Positions 1 to 7,744 of a stretch of 39,327 nucleotides of DNA are shown piece by piece; within the stretch, counting starts at the first letter, position 1; every line of letters begins with the position of its first letter. This DNA comes from an uncultured Bacilli bacterium. Its GTDB lineage: Bacteria; Bacillota_I; Bacilli_A; RF39; UBA660. The position numbers and the translations under genes are program-made. The notes beneath the pieces were generated by a model. That model saw nothing but the letters and a program-made list of their open reading frames with translations, searched no databases and was not told the DNA's origin. The stretch spans positions 1-39,327 of the forward strand of contig CALVVW010000004.1 of assembly GCA_944364005.1 (NCBI GenBank), read 5' to 3'.

Positions 1-20
1 GAGTCCAGTAGGGTCCACCA
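1..20 (+). tRNA. 3' end of a tRNA gene, cut by the window edge
   Basis: The first 20 bases fit the last 20 positions of a tRNA: the T-loop end with conserved purine-A (1-2), the 3' T-stem strand (5-9), the 3' acceptor strand AGGGTCC (10-16), discriminator A17 and an encoded CCA (18-20). The anticodon lies outside the window, so the amino acid cannot be assigned. A tRNA-Leu follows nine bases later, which suggests a tRNA cluster. Confidence 0.75.
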
Positions 21-29
21 TTATCAGTT

Positions 30-113
30 GCGGGTATGGCGGAATTGGCAGACGCGCTAGACTTAGGATCTAGTGTCCCAGACGTGCAGGTTCAACTCCT
101 GTTACCCGCACCA
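30..113 (+). tRNA. tRNA-Leu (anticodon UAG), CCA encoded
   Basis: The acceptor strands GCGGGTA (30-36) and TACCCGC (103-109) pair over 7 bp, followed by discriminator A110 and CCA 111-113. The anticodon stem CTAGA/TCTAG encloses the loop CTTAGGA, giving anticodon TAG. A long variable arm (TGTCCCAGACGT region) and the T-loop TTCAACT complete a class II tRNA. The 84-nt length with CCA is normal for tRNA-Leu. Confidence 0.97.
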
Positions 114-122
114 TTATGAAAC

Positions 123-150
123 AAAAGGACCCTGCTGGTCTTTTTTTTTT
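123..150 (+). terminator. Rho-independent terminator of the tRNA cluster
   Basis: A short hairpin, GACC-CTGCT-GGTC, flanked by an A-run on the left and ten T (141-150) on the right. It ends the tRNA transcript. Its left half is also complementary to the upstream partial tRNA, described among the findings. Confidence 0.75.
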
Positions 151-426
151 GACTGGTGACCGCCCTTATCTAAAATATAATTTCTATTCCAAGAATCGAC
201 AAATGTTGCTCTAACCAACTGATAGTATATCCCTCTAAAAGAGGTAGAATATAGAAAAAGAATTTGAAAAGATTATCGAAGAATTTATCGTACAAAACTA
301 TGTTCAGTATATTTAATAAAATGACATATCTATATCAAAATAAAATTAAAAATTCTACTCTATCATCGAATAAAGAGAGCATTCGGTTTTAGCAAGTTAA
401 ACGTTTACCTAATATATATCAAGTTA
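151..426. other. Gene-poor spacer, possible decayed coding tail
   Basis: No full gene is visible between the tRNA terminator and the hairpin at 427. A short open stretch at 248-316 encodes about 22 residues with a protein-like amphipathic pattern (EKEFEKIIEEF) and ends at a TAA, but it has an in-frame stop just upstream and no start with a ribosome site. It may be the tail of a decayed gene or simply noise. Confidence 0.35.
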
Positions 427-460
427 GACACTTATTTTAGTGAATGAGTGTCCTTTTTAT
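427..460 (+). terminator. Strong Rho-independent terminator with no clear upstream gene
   Basis: A 10-bp stem, GACACTTATT (427-436) with AATGAGTGTC (443-452), carries one G-T pair and a 6-nt loop. It is followed by CC and a T-rich tract. No gene ends just upstream, so it may terminate a small RNA or a decayed gene in 160-426. Confidence 0.75.
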
Positions 461-484
461 TTATTTTGTAATTTAGTGTGCGCC

Positions 485-513
485 TTGACTTTGCTATACA
501 GGTTGTCTATAAT
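485..513 (+). promoter_or_regulatory. Sigma-A type promoter of the metallopeptidase-like gene
   Basis: TTGACT (485-490), a 17-base spacer, then a consensus TATAAT (508-513). Transcription would start near 520, downstream of the nominal GTG at 478, so that GTG cannot be the start codon on this transcript. Confidence 0.8.
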
Positions 514-528
514 ATAAAATCAGTATAT

Positions 529-546
529 AAGGAGGGATTTGTTATA
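529..546 (+). promoter_or_regulatory. Strong ribosome binding site pointing to an ATA start
   Basis: AAGGAGGG at 529-536 is a near-perfect Shine-Dalgarno sequence. The codon at normal spacing (7 bases) in the frame of the long ORF is ATA (544-546). The TTG at 539-541 is out of frame and meets a stop two codons later. The next in-frame ATG, at 622, has no ribosome site. Confidence 0.65.
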
Positions 547-2037
547 AAAAAAGTAAATATAGAAGGTATAGAAATTATATACAACGAAGATCAAGAGCAA
601 GAACTAACCCAAATTATCTCAATGATTAAATTAAATGATTTTTTATTTACCGATTGGAAAAATCAACCATGGGATTTTAGAAATAAAACTTTTAAAGATT
701 TTGATTTGGTGTTTGAAACTCGTCTAAAAATGCTCTTAGATAATCCAGATGTACAAAAATCCTTAGAGATGCCTGAAACATTGTCATCTATTTATTCTCA
801 ATTTTTAATTAAAGAATTACAAAAGCGTAATGAAACAAATATACAATTAAATACTAATATACCAGAAAATATGTTATGGTTTTTCCTTGCTTGTAAATAT
901 TATAATTCAGAAACGCAATTTCCTGATCTTACAGAATTTATGAAACATCGAACAAACAAAGAAGAAGTATTAGGATGGTTAAAAGAAACGCAAAGATTTG
1001 AAACTTATAATTATCTGTTACAAGTGGCGTCAGATTGGTTAAAGGAATATGATTTGTCATTTTATAATCATCTTGGTGATGTAACTTTAACCTCTACAAG
1101 AAAAACTCTAGATATTGTAGAATCAGAAGAACAATTATATCAATTAGAAGGTATGTCACCAGGTGAAGCGGAAGTAGCCTTTCTTGATTTTTTAGATAAA
1201 ATTCATGCTCCTGAAGAGTGGAAAAAAACATACTATGATTTAAAAAGTAAGAATGACATCATCTATGAAGAACAAATTGATGATATAGATAACTCAGCAT
1301 CATTTTTAGATGAGGCTGATGGTAGAAGAAAAATAAGAGTAACAAATAATAATACAGTAGAAACATTTATTAGACTTGTTCATGAATTTATGCATCATAT
1401 TTCTAAAACTAGTACCGGTAAAGAAATTCCTTTTTCACTACGGGAATTTCCATCACTTTATTATGAGAGGGTAGCAGCTATCTATTTAATTAGTATTGGT
1501 TATGATGAAAATATTATAAAAGCAGTAATTGATGACAGAAATCAAAATAATGTAAAACTTTATAAATCATTAATTGGAATTATGGTAGATATTACAAGAT
1601 ATAATAACAAAGGGCCTATTACAATAGAAGAAAAAATAGAATTTATAAAGAAATTAGACGAGGAAGTAAAAAAAGAGTCGCGTACTCTAATAGGTGATTT
1701 AAAAAAAGCTGGAATAGATACGACAGAATTAGAAGATTTTGTTGCGCAACAAATAAATTATGAAGAAGAAGTAAAAAGTGACTGTGACGCAAGAATATTA
1801 GAATTTACACGTGACGGATTATTGATATTAAATGGCTATCAATATTTGACGGATAGTTGTCTAGCAGAAAAATTAATAGAAAAGAGTGATTCAGAAACGC
1901 CTGAAAAAATGATTTATGTAACAAACCATTTAGCCAATTTTACTATTGATACTGCAATAAAATATCTAGATATTCAAGAGGCATTACAAAAACCTAATCG
2001 AAATATGCAAAAATGCAACAAATTAGAAAATAAATAA
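544..2037 (+). CDS. HExxH (M3-like gluzincin) metallopeptidase-like protein
   Basis: A protein of 497 residues if it starts at the ATA codon at 544; the frame is open back to a GTG at 478. The zinc-site motif HEFMH is at residues 280-284. About 17 residues later comes REFPSLYYE, which resembles the third-ligand helix of M3 oligopeptidases (compare SEIASIVNE in the M3 protein at 35704). Overall similarity to M3 looks weak and the N-terminal half is not recognised. No signal peptide or membrane segment is seen, so it is probably cytoplasmic. Its own promoter is at 485-513, and it converges with a second HExxH gene on the other strand. Metallopeptidase activity is inferred from the motif; the substrate is unknown. 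The start codon is unusual and may mean reduced expression. Confidence 0.8.
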   Translation: MKKVNIEGIEIIYNEDQEQELTQIISMIKLNDFLFTDWKNQPWDFRNKTFKDFDLVFETRLKMLLDNPDVQKSLEMPETLSSIYSQFLIKELQKRNETNIQLNTNIPENMLWFFLACKYYNSETQFPDLTEFMKHRTNKEEVLGWLKETQRFETYNYLLQVASDWLKEYDLSFYNHLGDVTLTSTRKTLDIVESEEQLYQLEGMSPGEAEVAFLDFLDKIHAPEEWKKTYYDLKSKNDIIYEEQIDDIDNSASFLDEADGRRKIRVTNNNTVETFIRLVHEFMHHISKTSTGKEIPFSLREFPSLYYERVAAIYLISIGYDENIIKAVIDDRNQNNVKLYKSLIGIMVDITRYNNKGPITIEEKIEFIKKLDEEVKKESRTLIGDLKKAGIDTTELEDFVAQQINYEEEVKSDCDARILEFTRDGLLILNGYQYLTDSCLAEKLIEKSDSETPEKMIYVTNHLANFTIDTAIKYLDIQEALQKPNRNMQKCNKLENK

Positions 2038-2068
2038 AAGATGTTAATTATTTAAACTAACATCTTTT
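2036..2068 (+). terminator. Convergent-gene hairpin 1
   Basis: Perfect 11-bp stem, AAAAGATGTTA (2036-2046) with TAACATCTTTT (2058-2068), overlapping the stop codon of the plus-strand gene. Read on the minus strand it is followed by a T-rich run, so it probably serves the gene at 2101-3912. Confidence 0.75.
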
Positions 2069-2111
2069 AAGACAAGAAAGTTTAATTGCTATTTCTTGTC
2101 TTATTTTTTTT
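2069..2111 (+). terminator. Convergent-gene hairpin 2
   Basis: Perfect 11-bp stem, AAGACAAGAAA (2069-2079) with TTTCTTGTCTT (2092-2102), followed by a T-rich tract to 2111. It terminates plus-strand transcription. It overlaps the last codons of the minus-strand gene. Confidence 0.8.
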
Positions 2112-3912
2112 CTAAATTAGAAGTATTAGAGTCTCTTTTAGCAGAATACTCATCAATTGCATTATAAATCTCGTTTGCTCTTTCTAATTGCTTTTGGTAC
2201 TCTTTACACATAGGTACATCAGGATTATATTTTAATAGATATTCTAGGTCATTTCTACATAGATAATCAACTTTATTAACAACATCAACTAGTGCTTCAT
2301 AATTATCTACTCCTATACACCGGGTAAGAATCGAAGGATTTACATTAATTTTAGCTTCAATCACTTTTTCTCTAAACTTTTCTAGTAATGGAAAAAGAAG
2401 TTTTTTCGTAGCCATATAAGTATTTTGATCTTGGCAATCAAGTTGTACAATTTCTTTAGGTTCAAGTAAATAAATATCTTTTTTATGTAAATAATCTAAT
2501 GCTTCTAAAGTAAAAATATCGTTTAAGTTTTCATTAATTTTTTCATAAATTCGAAAATTATTATCATAGGGATTGTACCATGAATCATTATTATACGTAT
2601 AGTCTGGTTGTAATCCACAACCGTTTTTTGTCTTCTCTATAGCGTGACCACACTCATGAAGAAGGAGATAATCTAAATAACCAGCTACATTTTTTCTAAC
2701 GGTATAGCATAAAAAAGGAATAATATCTCCTTGCTCATTGATTGCAGCAGGAATAGTAACACAAATCATTTTGTTTTGTATAATCCTCTGCATCATACTA
2801 AGAATGTCAGGTGGAAAAGGAATTTCATGGTGAACAATTTTCTGATAATCAGAACGACTACTAAGGTATTCTAAATAAGCTTCTTCCATTTTTTCTTTTC
2901 TAGTATTTTCAATAAAAGAAATTACATCCTGACTAGGAATATATTGTTGTATCTTTTCTTGCTTTAAAAAATCCAAGTAAGAAGAAAGCTGTTCTTTTGT
3001 ATCACAATCGGCTAAATTTTGAAAAGGTAAAGTAATACCAAGTTGATTAAAAAAAATTTTATGATCATACCTTATTTCTCCTAGTTCTATTAAAGCACTA
3101 CTAGTAGAAGTAGTAAGTTTATCCATTTGTTTTTTTGCAAATCTTTCAACAAGAGTAGGAGAAGTGATACTTTCCTCTCCAAAAACTATTTTTTCTTGCT
3201 CTAATATATCTTTATTACAAATTGCATCCTTCATTGCTTTTGGTAACATAGGATAAACAGACAAAAATAACTCTTTCTTTTTTTCTTGATAGATATTATT
3301 TTTTCTTTCATTTTCCGTATTAATAAATTCTAAATAAGGAGATAGGCTCTTTTCCCAATTGGAATATTCTTTTAACAAATCATGATAAATATTCCTATAT
3401 CTCTCAATTTTTTGATAGATTTCTGAATATTCATCACTTTTCATAAATGCGGTTACTTCATCTAATGATAATTGTTTTCCTTTTTCTTGTAGGAAATAAT
3501 TAATTATCTTTAATTTATTTTGCTGCAATACATTTTCTGGTACTGGATTATTCTCATCAAAAGCACATAATGGAGAGCAAAGGTTACGAAGTTCTGAAAA
3601 AGCAAAGGCGCAATCAATAGTATTATCTAACACTTGTAATGTAGCGTCATCAAAATATGGAGTATAATTACTTCTATCATAACAAGTAGAAACTCCAATT
3701 TTATCTAAAAAACGTAAAGACAATTCTTTATCTTTACATCCTCTTAGATAGTTAATATAAGAATATATACCATCTACATCAAAATAATAAATAAAACAAG
3801 TATTATTTATTTGTTTACGAACAACATCTCGATATTTTTCTCCATAAACAAAAGTAAAAGCGTCTATGATAGGTTTTTTTAAATTTTCAAAGTCAATATC
3901 TAAAAGATTCAT
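2101..3912 (-). CDS. HExxH metallopeptidase-like protein
   Basis: 603 residues, starting at an ATG 4 bases after a strong AGGAGGG. The zinc motif HECGH is at residues 419-423 in the context LLLHECGHAIEK. A downstream acidic helix (INENLNDIFTLEAL) could give the third ligand, as in gluzincins. The N-terminal 400 residues are largely helical and charged and are not recognised. No signal peptide is seen. It may be a distant M3-type or related peptidase, but the family cannot be named with confidence. It converges on another HExxH gene at 544-2037, with two back-to-back terminator hairpins between them. The two proteins share the motif and neighbourhood but no obvious colinear similarity. Confidence 0.8.
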   Translation of the reverse strand: MNLLDIDFENLKKPIIDAFTFVYGEKYRDVVRKQINNTCFIYYFDVDGIYSYINYLRGCKDKELSLRFLDKIGVSTCYDRSNYTPYFDDATLQVLDNTIDCAFAFSELRNLCSPLCAFDENNPVPENVLQQNKLKIINYFLQEKGKQLSLDEVTAFMKSDEYSEIYQKIERYRNIYHDLLKEYSNWEKSLSPYLEFINTENERKNNIYQEKKKELFLSVYPMLPKAMKDAICNKDILEQEKIVFGEESITSPTLVERFAKKQMDKLTTSTSSALIELGEIRYDHKIFFNQLGITLPFQNLADCDTKEQLSSYLDFLKQEKIQQYIPSQDVISFIENTRKEKMEEAYLEYLSSRSDYQKIVHHEIPFPPDILSMMQRIIQNKMICVTIPAAINEQGDIIPFLCYTVRKNVAGYLDYLLLHECGHAIEKTKNGCGLQPDYTYNNDSWYNPYDNNFRIYEKINENLNDIFTLEALDYLHKKDIYLLEPKEIVQLDCQDQNTYMATKKLLFPLLEKFREKVIEAKINVNPSILTRCIGVDNYEALVDVVNKVDYLCRNDLEYLLKYNPDVPMCKEYQKQLERANEIYNAIDEYSAKRDSNTSNLEKK

Positions 3913-4002
3913 ATTTCCCTCCTAATTAAATAATATAATATTCTAAAAATGTGTAAAATACAAGGAGAAACACAAATATCATTTATCCTTTTTAGAAAAA
4001 TA

Positions 4003-4011
4003 TGCTACAAT
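4003..4011 (+). promoter_or_regulatory. Extended -10 promoter of the broken YitT-family gene
   Basis: TGC directly precedes TACAAT (4006-4011), an extended -10 element. The same TATGCTAyAAT form stands before the intact paralogue at 12321-12329. Confidence 0.55.
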
Positions 4012-4053
4012 GAATTATACAAAATAAAGTATAAAAGATAGGGTGTAGTAAAT

Positions 4054-4690
4054 ATGTCAAAAAAGAAGGAAAACTATCGACTAAAAAATATTAAAAGTTT
4101 AATCATAATCACTTTAGGAAATTTATTATTAACAAGTGCGTATGCTTTTTTAACTGTACCTAATAATATTATTAATGGAGGAGTAACTAGTACCTCTTTA
4201 TTACTTTCTCATTATCTAAATATTGATATTGGATATATTAGTAGTACGATTACCATTTTGTTATTGGTATTTGGTTTAATCGCTTTAGAAAAAAAAATTC
4301 TTTTATCGCTCATTATTTAGTAGTGTTTGTTATATGGTGTTTTTTAATCTTTTTCATGCAACAGGACTTTCTTTTTCATTTCATCCTATTATTATCGTAT
4401 TATTTGCAGGAATCTTAGTAGGAGTAGGTCATTACTTATGTTTAAGAGAAGACTCATCTACGGTAGGACATGATGTCTTTGCTTTATACTTACATAAAAA
4501 GAACAATAAATGGGATACTGCTATTGTACTAAGAATCATTGGAATTGTTGTATTGTTAGTAGGTGTTGCAACTTTTGGTATTTGGTCTGTAATTTATGGA
4601 ATTATTTTTACAGTAATTCAAACACAAGTAATTTATCTGCTTAATAAAAGCCATGAAGTAAATACAAAAATAAAAGTAACCTATGAATGA
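4054..4690 (+). pseudogene. YitT-family (DUF161) membrane protein, frameshifted in an A9 run
   Basis: Two ORFs, 4054-4320 and 4334-4690, together cover a close homologue of the intact protein at 12351-12977. Both carry LTSAYAFLTVPNNIINGG and, after the break, the segment FFYRSLFSSVCYMVFFN. The reading frame shifts at nine A (4289-4297): the paralogue has GGA7 where this copy has GA9, one base more. Without that base the frame reads through to the stop at 4688-4690, giving about 211 residues with several membrane segments. The YitT family is an integral membrane family of uncertain function. The C-terminal DUF2179 domain of full-length YitT is absent, as in the paralogue. It may be inactive, or the frame may be restored by slippage in the A-run. 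Confidence 0.85.
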
Positions 4691-4788
4691 TATATAATCA
4701 GCAAGTTTAATGGTAGATGATGGTAAAAAATAATAAATTCTGTTTTTATGCAAAAAAGTATGATATCATAATATAAAAGGAGAGTAAT

Positions 4789-5310
4789 ATGAGGAAAGTA
4801 ATAATAGCAATAGTAGTTGTCTGTATATTTTTAGTGACAGGTTGTGGTGTTTCTAACGAAGAAGTTCAGTATATTGAAAAATCAGCTCAATCTATTGATA
4901 AAGAACCAGTTTTTAAATTTACTGGAGAGTCAGAACATTTCTCTTTTGCAACAGGACAAGCTTATTATGATGGTGACAAAAGAGAATTGTTAATTACCAA
5001 TTTTAAGATGAAAAAAGATGTTAAGGATGTAGATAAGGTTGATGCATATTTACTTAATGTAACCTTTGATGGTAATTCATTATTTAGTGAAGAAAAAAGC
5101 CAAGTAGATAATGATTTTAAACAACAATTGGCAAATATTAATATTAATGAATATGGAACAATATCAGATGATAACTATGGAGAATCAGATGCATTCTTTA
5201 ATACAGAAGAGAGCGAATTTAAATCTGCTATCGAAGTAGCAATCACGTATTGCTATAAAAATAGTAAATGTGAAGAAGAAAAGATGAAGCTTAATTTTAT
5301 TGAAGAATAA
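4789..5310 (+). CDS. Predicted lipoprotein, unknown function
   Basis: 173 residues with a lipoprotein signal: basic start, a hydrophobic stretch and the lipobox LVTGC with Cys19. The mature part is acidic, with no recognised domain and two further Cys near the C-terminus (CYKNSKCEEE). A clear AAGGAG ribosome site precedes the ATG. It appears monocistronic, with a strong terminator 20 bases downstream. It is probably anchored on the outer face of the membrane. The function is not recognisable. Confidence 0.85.
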   Translation: MRKVIIAIVVVCIFLVTGCGVSNEEVQYIEKSAQSIDKEPVFKFTGESEHFSFATGQAYYDGDKRELLITNFKMKKDVKDVDKVDAYLLNVTFDGNSLFSEEKSQVDNDFKQQLANININEYGTISDDNYGESDAFFNTEESEFKSAIEVAITYCYKNSKCEEEKMKLNFIEE

Positions 5311-5331
5311 TAAAAATAAAGATAAGATAGG

Positions 5332-5357
5332 AACCACTTCAAAAAGAAGTGGTTTTT
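5332..5357 (+). terminator. Rho-independent terminator after the lipoprotein gene
   Basis: Perfect 9-bp stem AACCACTTC/GAAGTGGTT (5332-5340 and 5346-5354) with a 5-A loop and a T-tail. Confidence 0.92.
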
Positions 5358-5385
5358 AAATAAGAAATTCTAAAATCACTTACTG

Positions 5386-5414
5386 TTGACAGAAGTTTTA
5401 ATAATTATTATAGT
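5386..5414 (+). promoter_or_regulatory. Sigma-A promoter of the NTase-radical SAM operon
   Basis: TTGACA (5386-5391), a 17-base spacer and TATAGT (5409-5414). The predicted transcript starts near 5421, leaving a leader of about 30 bases that holds the GGAGGTG ribosome site. Confidence 0.85.
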
Positions 5415-5449
5415 AATATGAAATGGTTAGTTTTTATGGAGGTGATAGA

Positions 5450-7021
5450 ATGGAAACATTTCCATTAGAAAAATTACAAAGTATTGTGTTCCATATGTTA
5501 AGTGACAATAGGTTAAAACAAATTTTATATTTATCCGGTGGACTAGCTTTTTTTCTCGCAACTAAGGAAAAATCTGACAGAATGCATGAGGACATAGATT
5601 TTATATTAAATATAAAAGATATGTCCTATGTTAGATCTTATCTAAAGAAAAATAAACTATATCAAAAAGAGTTAGATTCCTTATATTTTGAAAACGGTAG
5701 ATATGGAGATTATGGCTTAAAAGTAATTATCGATAATGTTCCAGTTAGTTTTTCTCCTTTTATTATAAAAGAGGATGATATTTATCAAAGAATCATAAAT
5801 ACAAAATTAAACTTAAAAGAAGCAAGAATGTATCATATACCTATGACAGATTATGTAGATAAAATAATCATAGATAACGATTATATAAACATAAATACAA
5901 TTGAATTTATGAAAGCAATTAAAGAAATTCCTAATAGAGAAAAAGATAAGTATGATATTTCTCTAATAGAAAAGCACGGATATGATAGAGATAAATATCA
6001 AAGAATAAAGATTGTTTTAAATCATATGGATGAAATAAAACATAAAATATATTTTACTGGTCTAAATCATTTGTTTATACAAGATAGACTCAGAATCTCT
6101 ATTACCAATAGTTGTAATATGAGTTGCTTTTACTGTCATAATGAAGGACAAGGTCATTGTAATAAAAGACAGTTTATGGATATAAATTATATAGAACAAT
6201 TAGTAGATTTTATTATAAAAAATAATATTTATGTAAAAAAGATAAATGTAACAGGTGGAGAACCATTATTACATCCAGATTTAATTAAAATGATAGAAAA
6301 ATTGTCTAAAATTACCAAAGATATTAAACTAAATACTAATGGAACTTTATTAACAAAAGATAAGATTATACAATTAAAAAAAGCAGGTCTTACTTCTATG
6401 AATGTTGGAATTGATAGTTTTTGGAGTAAACAAAGTAAACCAAATTTAATTGATAACAATAGAGATATCAACCAATTAAAACAAATGATATTACTAGCTA
6501 AAGATTATTTTAAGCTTTCAATCAATACAGTAATTACGTATTATAATTATGATAAGATTGATGATATGATTGATTTTTCAATGAATAATGGATTATTTAA
6601 AATAAAATTAATTGAATTAATTGATTTTGATTTCTGGCAAAATAAATTAACTAACAATAAGAATAGTAATTATTTCAAAATTGTTTTAGATAAATATAGT
6701 AAAATAGCAAAAGAAGTAAAGTATTATAAAGATAGAGGTAGATATGATGTTATCTTGCAAAATGGATTCTTAATAAGATTTGGAGAGGACTATTGTAAAA
6801 CACACGCATGTGGTAATTTATATTCTATTATAAATACTAATGGTGAATATGTATGTTGCCAAAAAGGGGAAGATTCTAGACGGATTGATTTTGAAGATTC
6901 TTTTGAAAATGTCAAATGTATGATTCAAAATTACTATAGTATTATTTGTAATAATAAATATGGCAATTATCCTAGATATTCTAATGGAAAATTAATTAAA
7001 ATAGATAAGACTAAGGTATAA
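5450..7021 (+). CDS. Nucleotidyltransferase-radical SAM fusion protein
   Basis: 523 residues from the ATG at 5450, chosen because GGAGGTG (5438-5444) sits just upstream; an earlier ATG nine codons up lies almost at the predicted transcript start. Residues 1-200 look like an AbiEii-type nucleotidyltransferase: GG at 30-31, the metal-binding HEDIDF (Asp48, Asp50), a possible third Asp95, and a helical tail with NREKDKYDISLIE. Residues 210-440 form a radical SAM domain: Cys222, Cys226 and Cys229 in CNMSCFYC bind the 4Fe-4S cluster, followed by TGGEP and LNTNGTLL, as in MoaA-like enzymes. Extra cysteines at 449, 454, 469 and 470 suggest a SPASM-like auxiliary cluster. The substrate is unknown. 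The fusion suggests a nucleotide or nucleotidylated compound modified by radical chemistry, which is inference. It is co-transcribed with the next gene, 5 bases away. Confidence 0.88.
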   Translation: METFPLEKLQSIVFHMLSDNRLKQILYLSGGLAFFLATKEKSDRMHEDIDFILNIKDMSYVRSYLKKNKLYQKELDSLYFENGRYGDYGLKVIIDNVPVSFSPFIIKEDDIYQRIINTKLNLKEARMYHIPMTDYVDKIIIDNDYININTIEFMKAIKEIPNREKDKYDISLIEKHGYDRDKYQRIKIVLNHMDEIKHKIYFTGLNHLFIQDRLRISITNSCNMSCFYCHNEGQGHCNKRQFMDINYIEQLVDFIIKNNIYVKKINVTGGEPLLHPDLIKMIEKLSKITKDIKLNTNGTLLTKDKIIQLKKAGLTSMNVGIDSFWSKQSKPNLIDNNRDINQLKQMILLAKDYFKLSINTVITYYNYDKIDDMIDFSMNNGLFKIKLIELIDFDFWQNKLTNNKNSNYFKIVLDKYSKIAKEVKYYKDRGRYDVILQNGFLIRFGEDYCKTHACGNLYSIINTNGEYVCCQKGEDSRRIDFEDSFENVKCMIQNYYSIICNNKYGNYPRYSNGKLIKIDKTKV

Positions 7022-7026
7022 GGTAT

Positions 7027-7605
7027 ATGATAGTTTATCGATGTGTTAGTGAACGAGAGATTGCTAGTATGATTGGTATTGACAATGATATTCAGTCTCC
7101 TTTGGGAGAGAATACGTTTACTTATGATAAAAACACTTTATATAAGCATTTCTTTTATTATTATGATTCAGCAGTTTCCTTTATGAAGGCTCAAAATGAT
7201 GATAGATATTATGATAAGTATTCTATTATTATGGCATATGATATTGATGATGAAATTTTAAAAGAAAACTTTGGATTAGGTAAATATAATTTGAAATATG
7301 TGAGAAAAGAATTAAAAGATAGTATTTTGCAGTTTTTTGAAAGCATTTATTATCCTGAATTTGCTATCCCTAATTATTTGGTTACGAAAGATATGATTGC
7401 TGGTATTGGAAATGAAAAGAGAATTACACCTGTTGGTGATAGCGATTATGGTTATATGAGTGATACTATTTTAAAAAGTAAAAAAGATTTTTTAGAATAT
7501 GAAAAATGGTTGTTTTCTCATGGTACTAATTTATCATTAGAAGAAATATTAGAACATAAAGAAGAATTATTTCCTATCGGAAGAGTAGGAGTTAATAGAA
7601 AATAA
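7027..7605 (+). CDS. Unknown protein, possible ADP-ribosyltransferase-like fold
   Basis: 192 residues, starting 5 bases after the radical SAM gene and surely in the same operon. The pattern YRCVSE near the N-terminus, YKHFFYYYDSA near residue 45 and PEFAIP near residue 115 is reminiscent of ART/RES-like folds (Arg, then an aromatic/His strand, then Glu). This is a visual resemblance only and no catalytic triad is proven. No signal peptide or membrane segment is visible. It could be a partner, substrate or toxin-like effector of the radical SAM protein. The family cannot be named with confidence. Confidence 0.75.
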   Translation: MIVYRCVSEREIASMIGIDNDIQSPLGENTFTYDKNTLYKHFFYYYDSAVSFMKAQNDDRYYDKYSIIMAYDIDDEILKENFGLGKYNLKYVRKELKDSILQFFESIYYPEFAIPNYLVTKDMIAGIGNEKRITPVGDSDYGYMSDTILKSKKDFLEYEKWLFSHGTNLSLEEILEHKEELFPIGRVGVNRK

Positions 7606-7625
7606 ATCTATTATTATTATTTATC

Positions 7626-7654
7626 TATACATAGGATTTATGTTATGTTATACT
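7626..7654 (+). promoter_or_regulatory. Promoter of the lipoprotein gene at 7745
   Basis: TATACA (7626-7631), a 17-base spacer and TATACT (7649-7654) with an upstream TG (extended -10). The leader is about 80 bases, with no recognised riboswitch. Confidence 0.65.
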
Positions 7655-7744
7655 ATACATTAAACACGGGGAGACAGTAGTAAAAATTATCTATCTCATT
7701 ATTTAATCTAAAAAACAAAACAACGATAATTAGGAGATGATGAA

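Noticed and set aside
1..20. Possible T-box or other leader element before tRNA-Leu
   Set aside because: The bases fit a tRNA 3' end (T-loop end, T-stem, acceptor, CCA) exactly, and no T-box core is seen.
7655..7744. Riboswitch in the leader of the 7745 gene
   Set aside because: The leader is about 80 bases and A-rich, with no known riboswitch core and no terminator/antiterminator pair.
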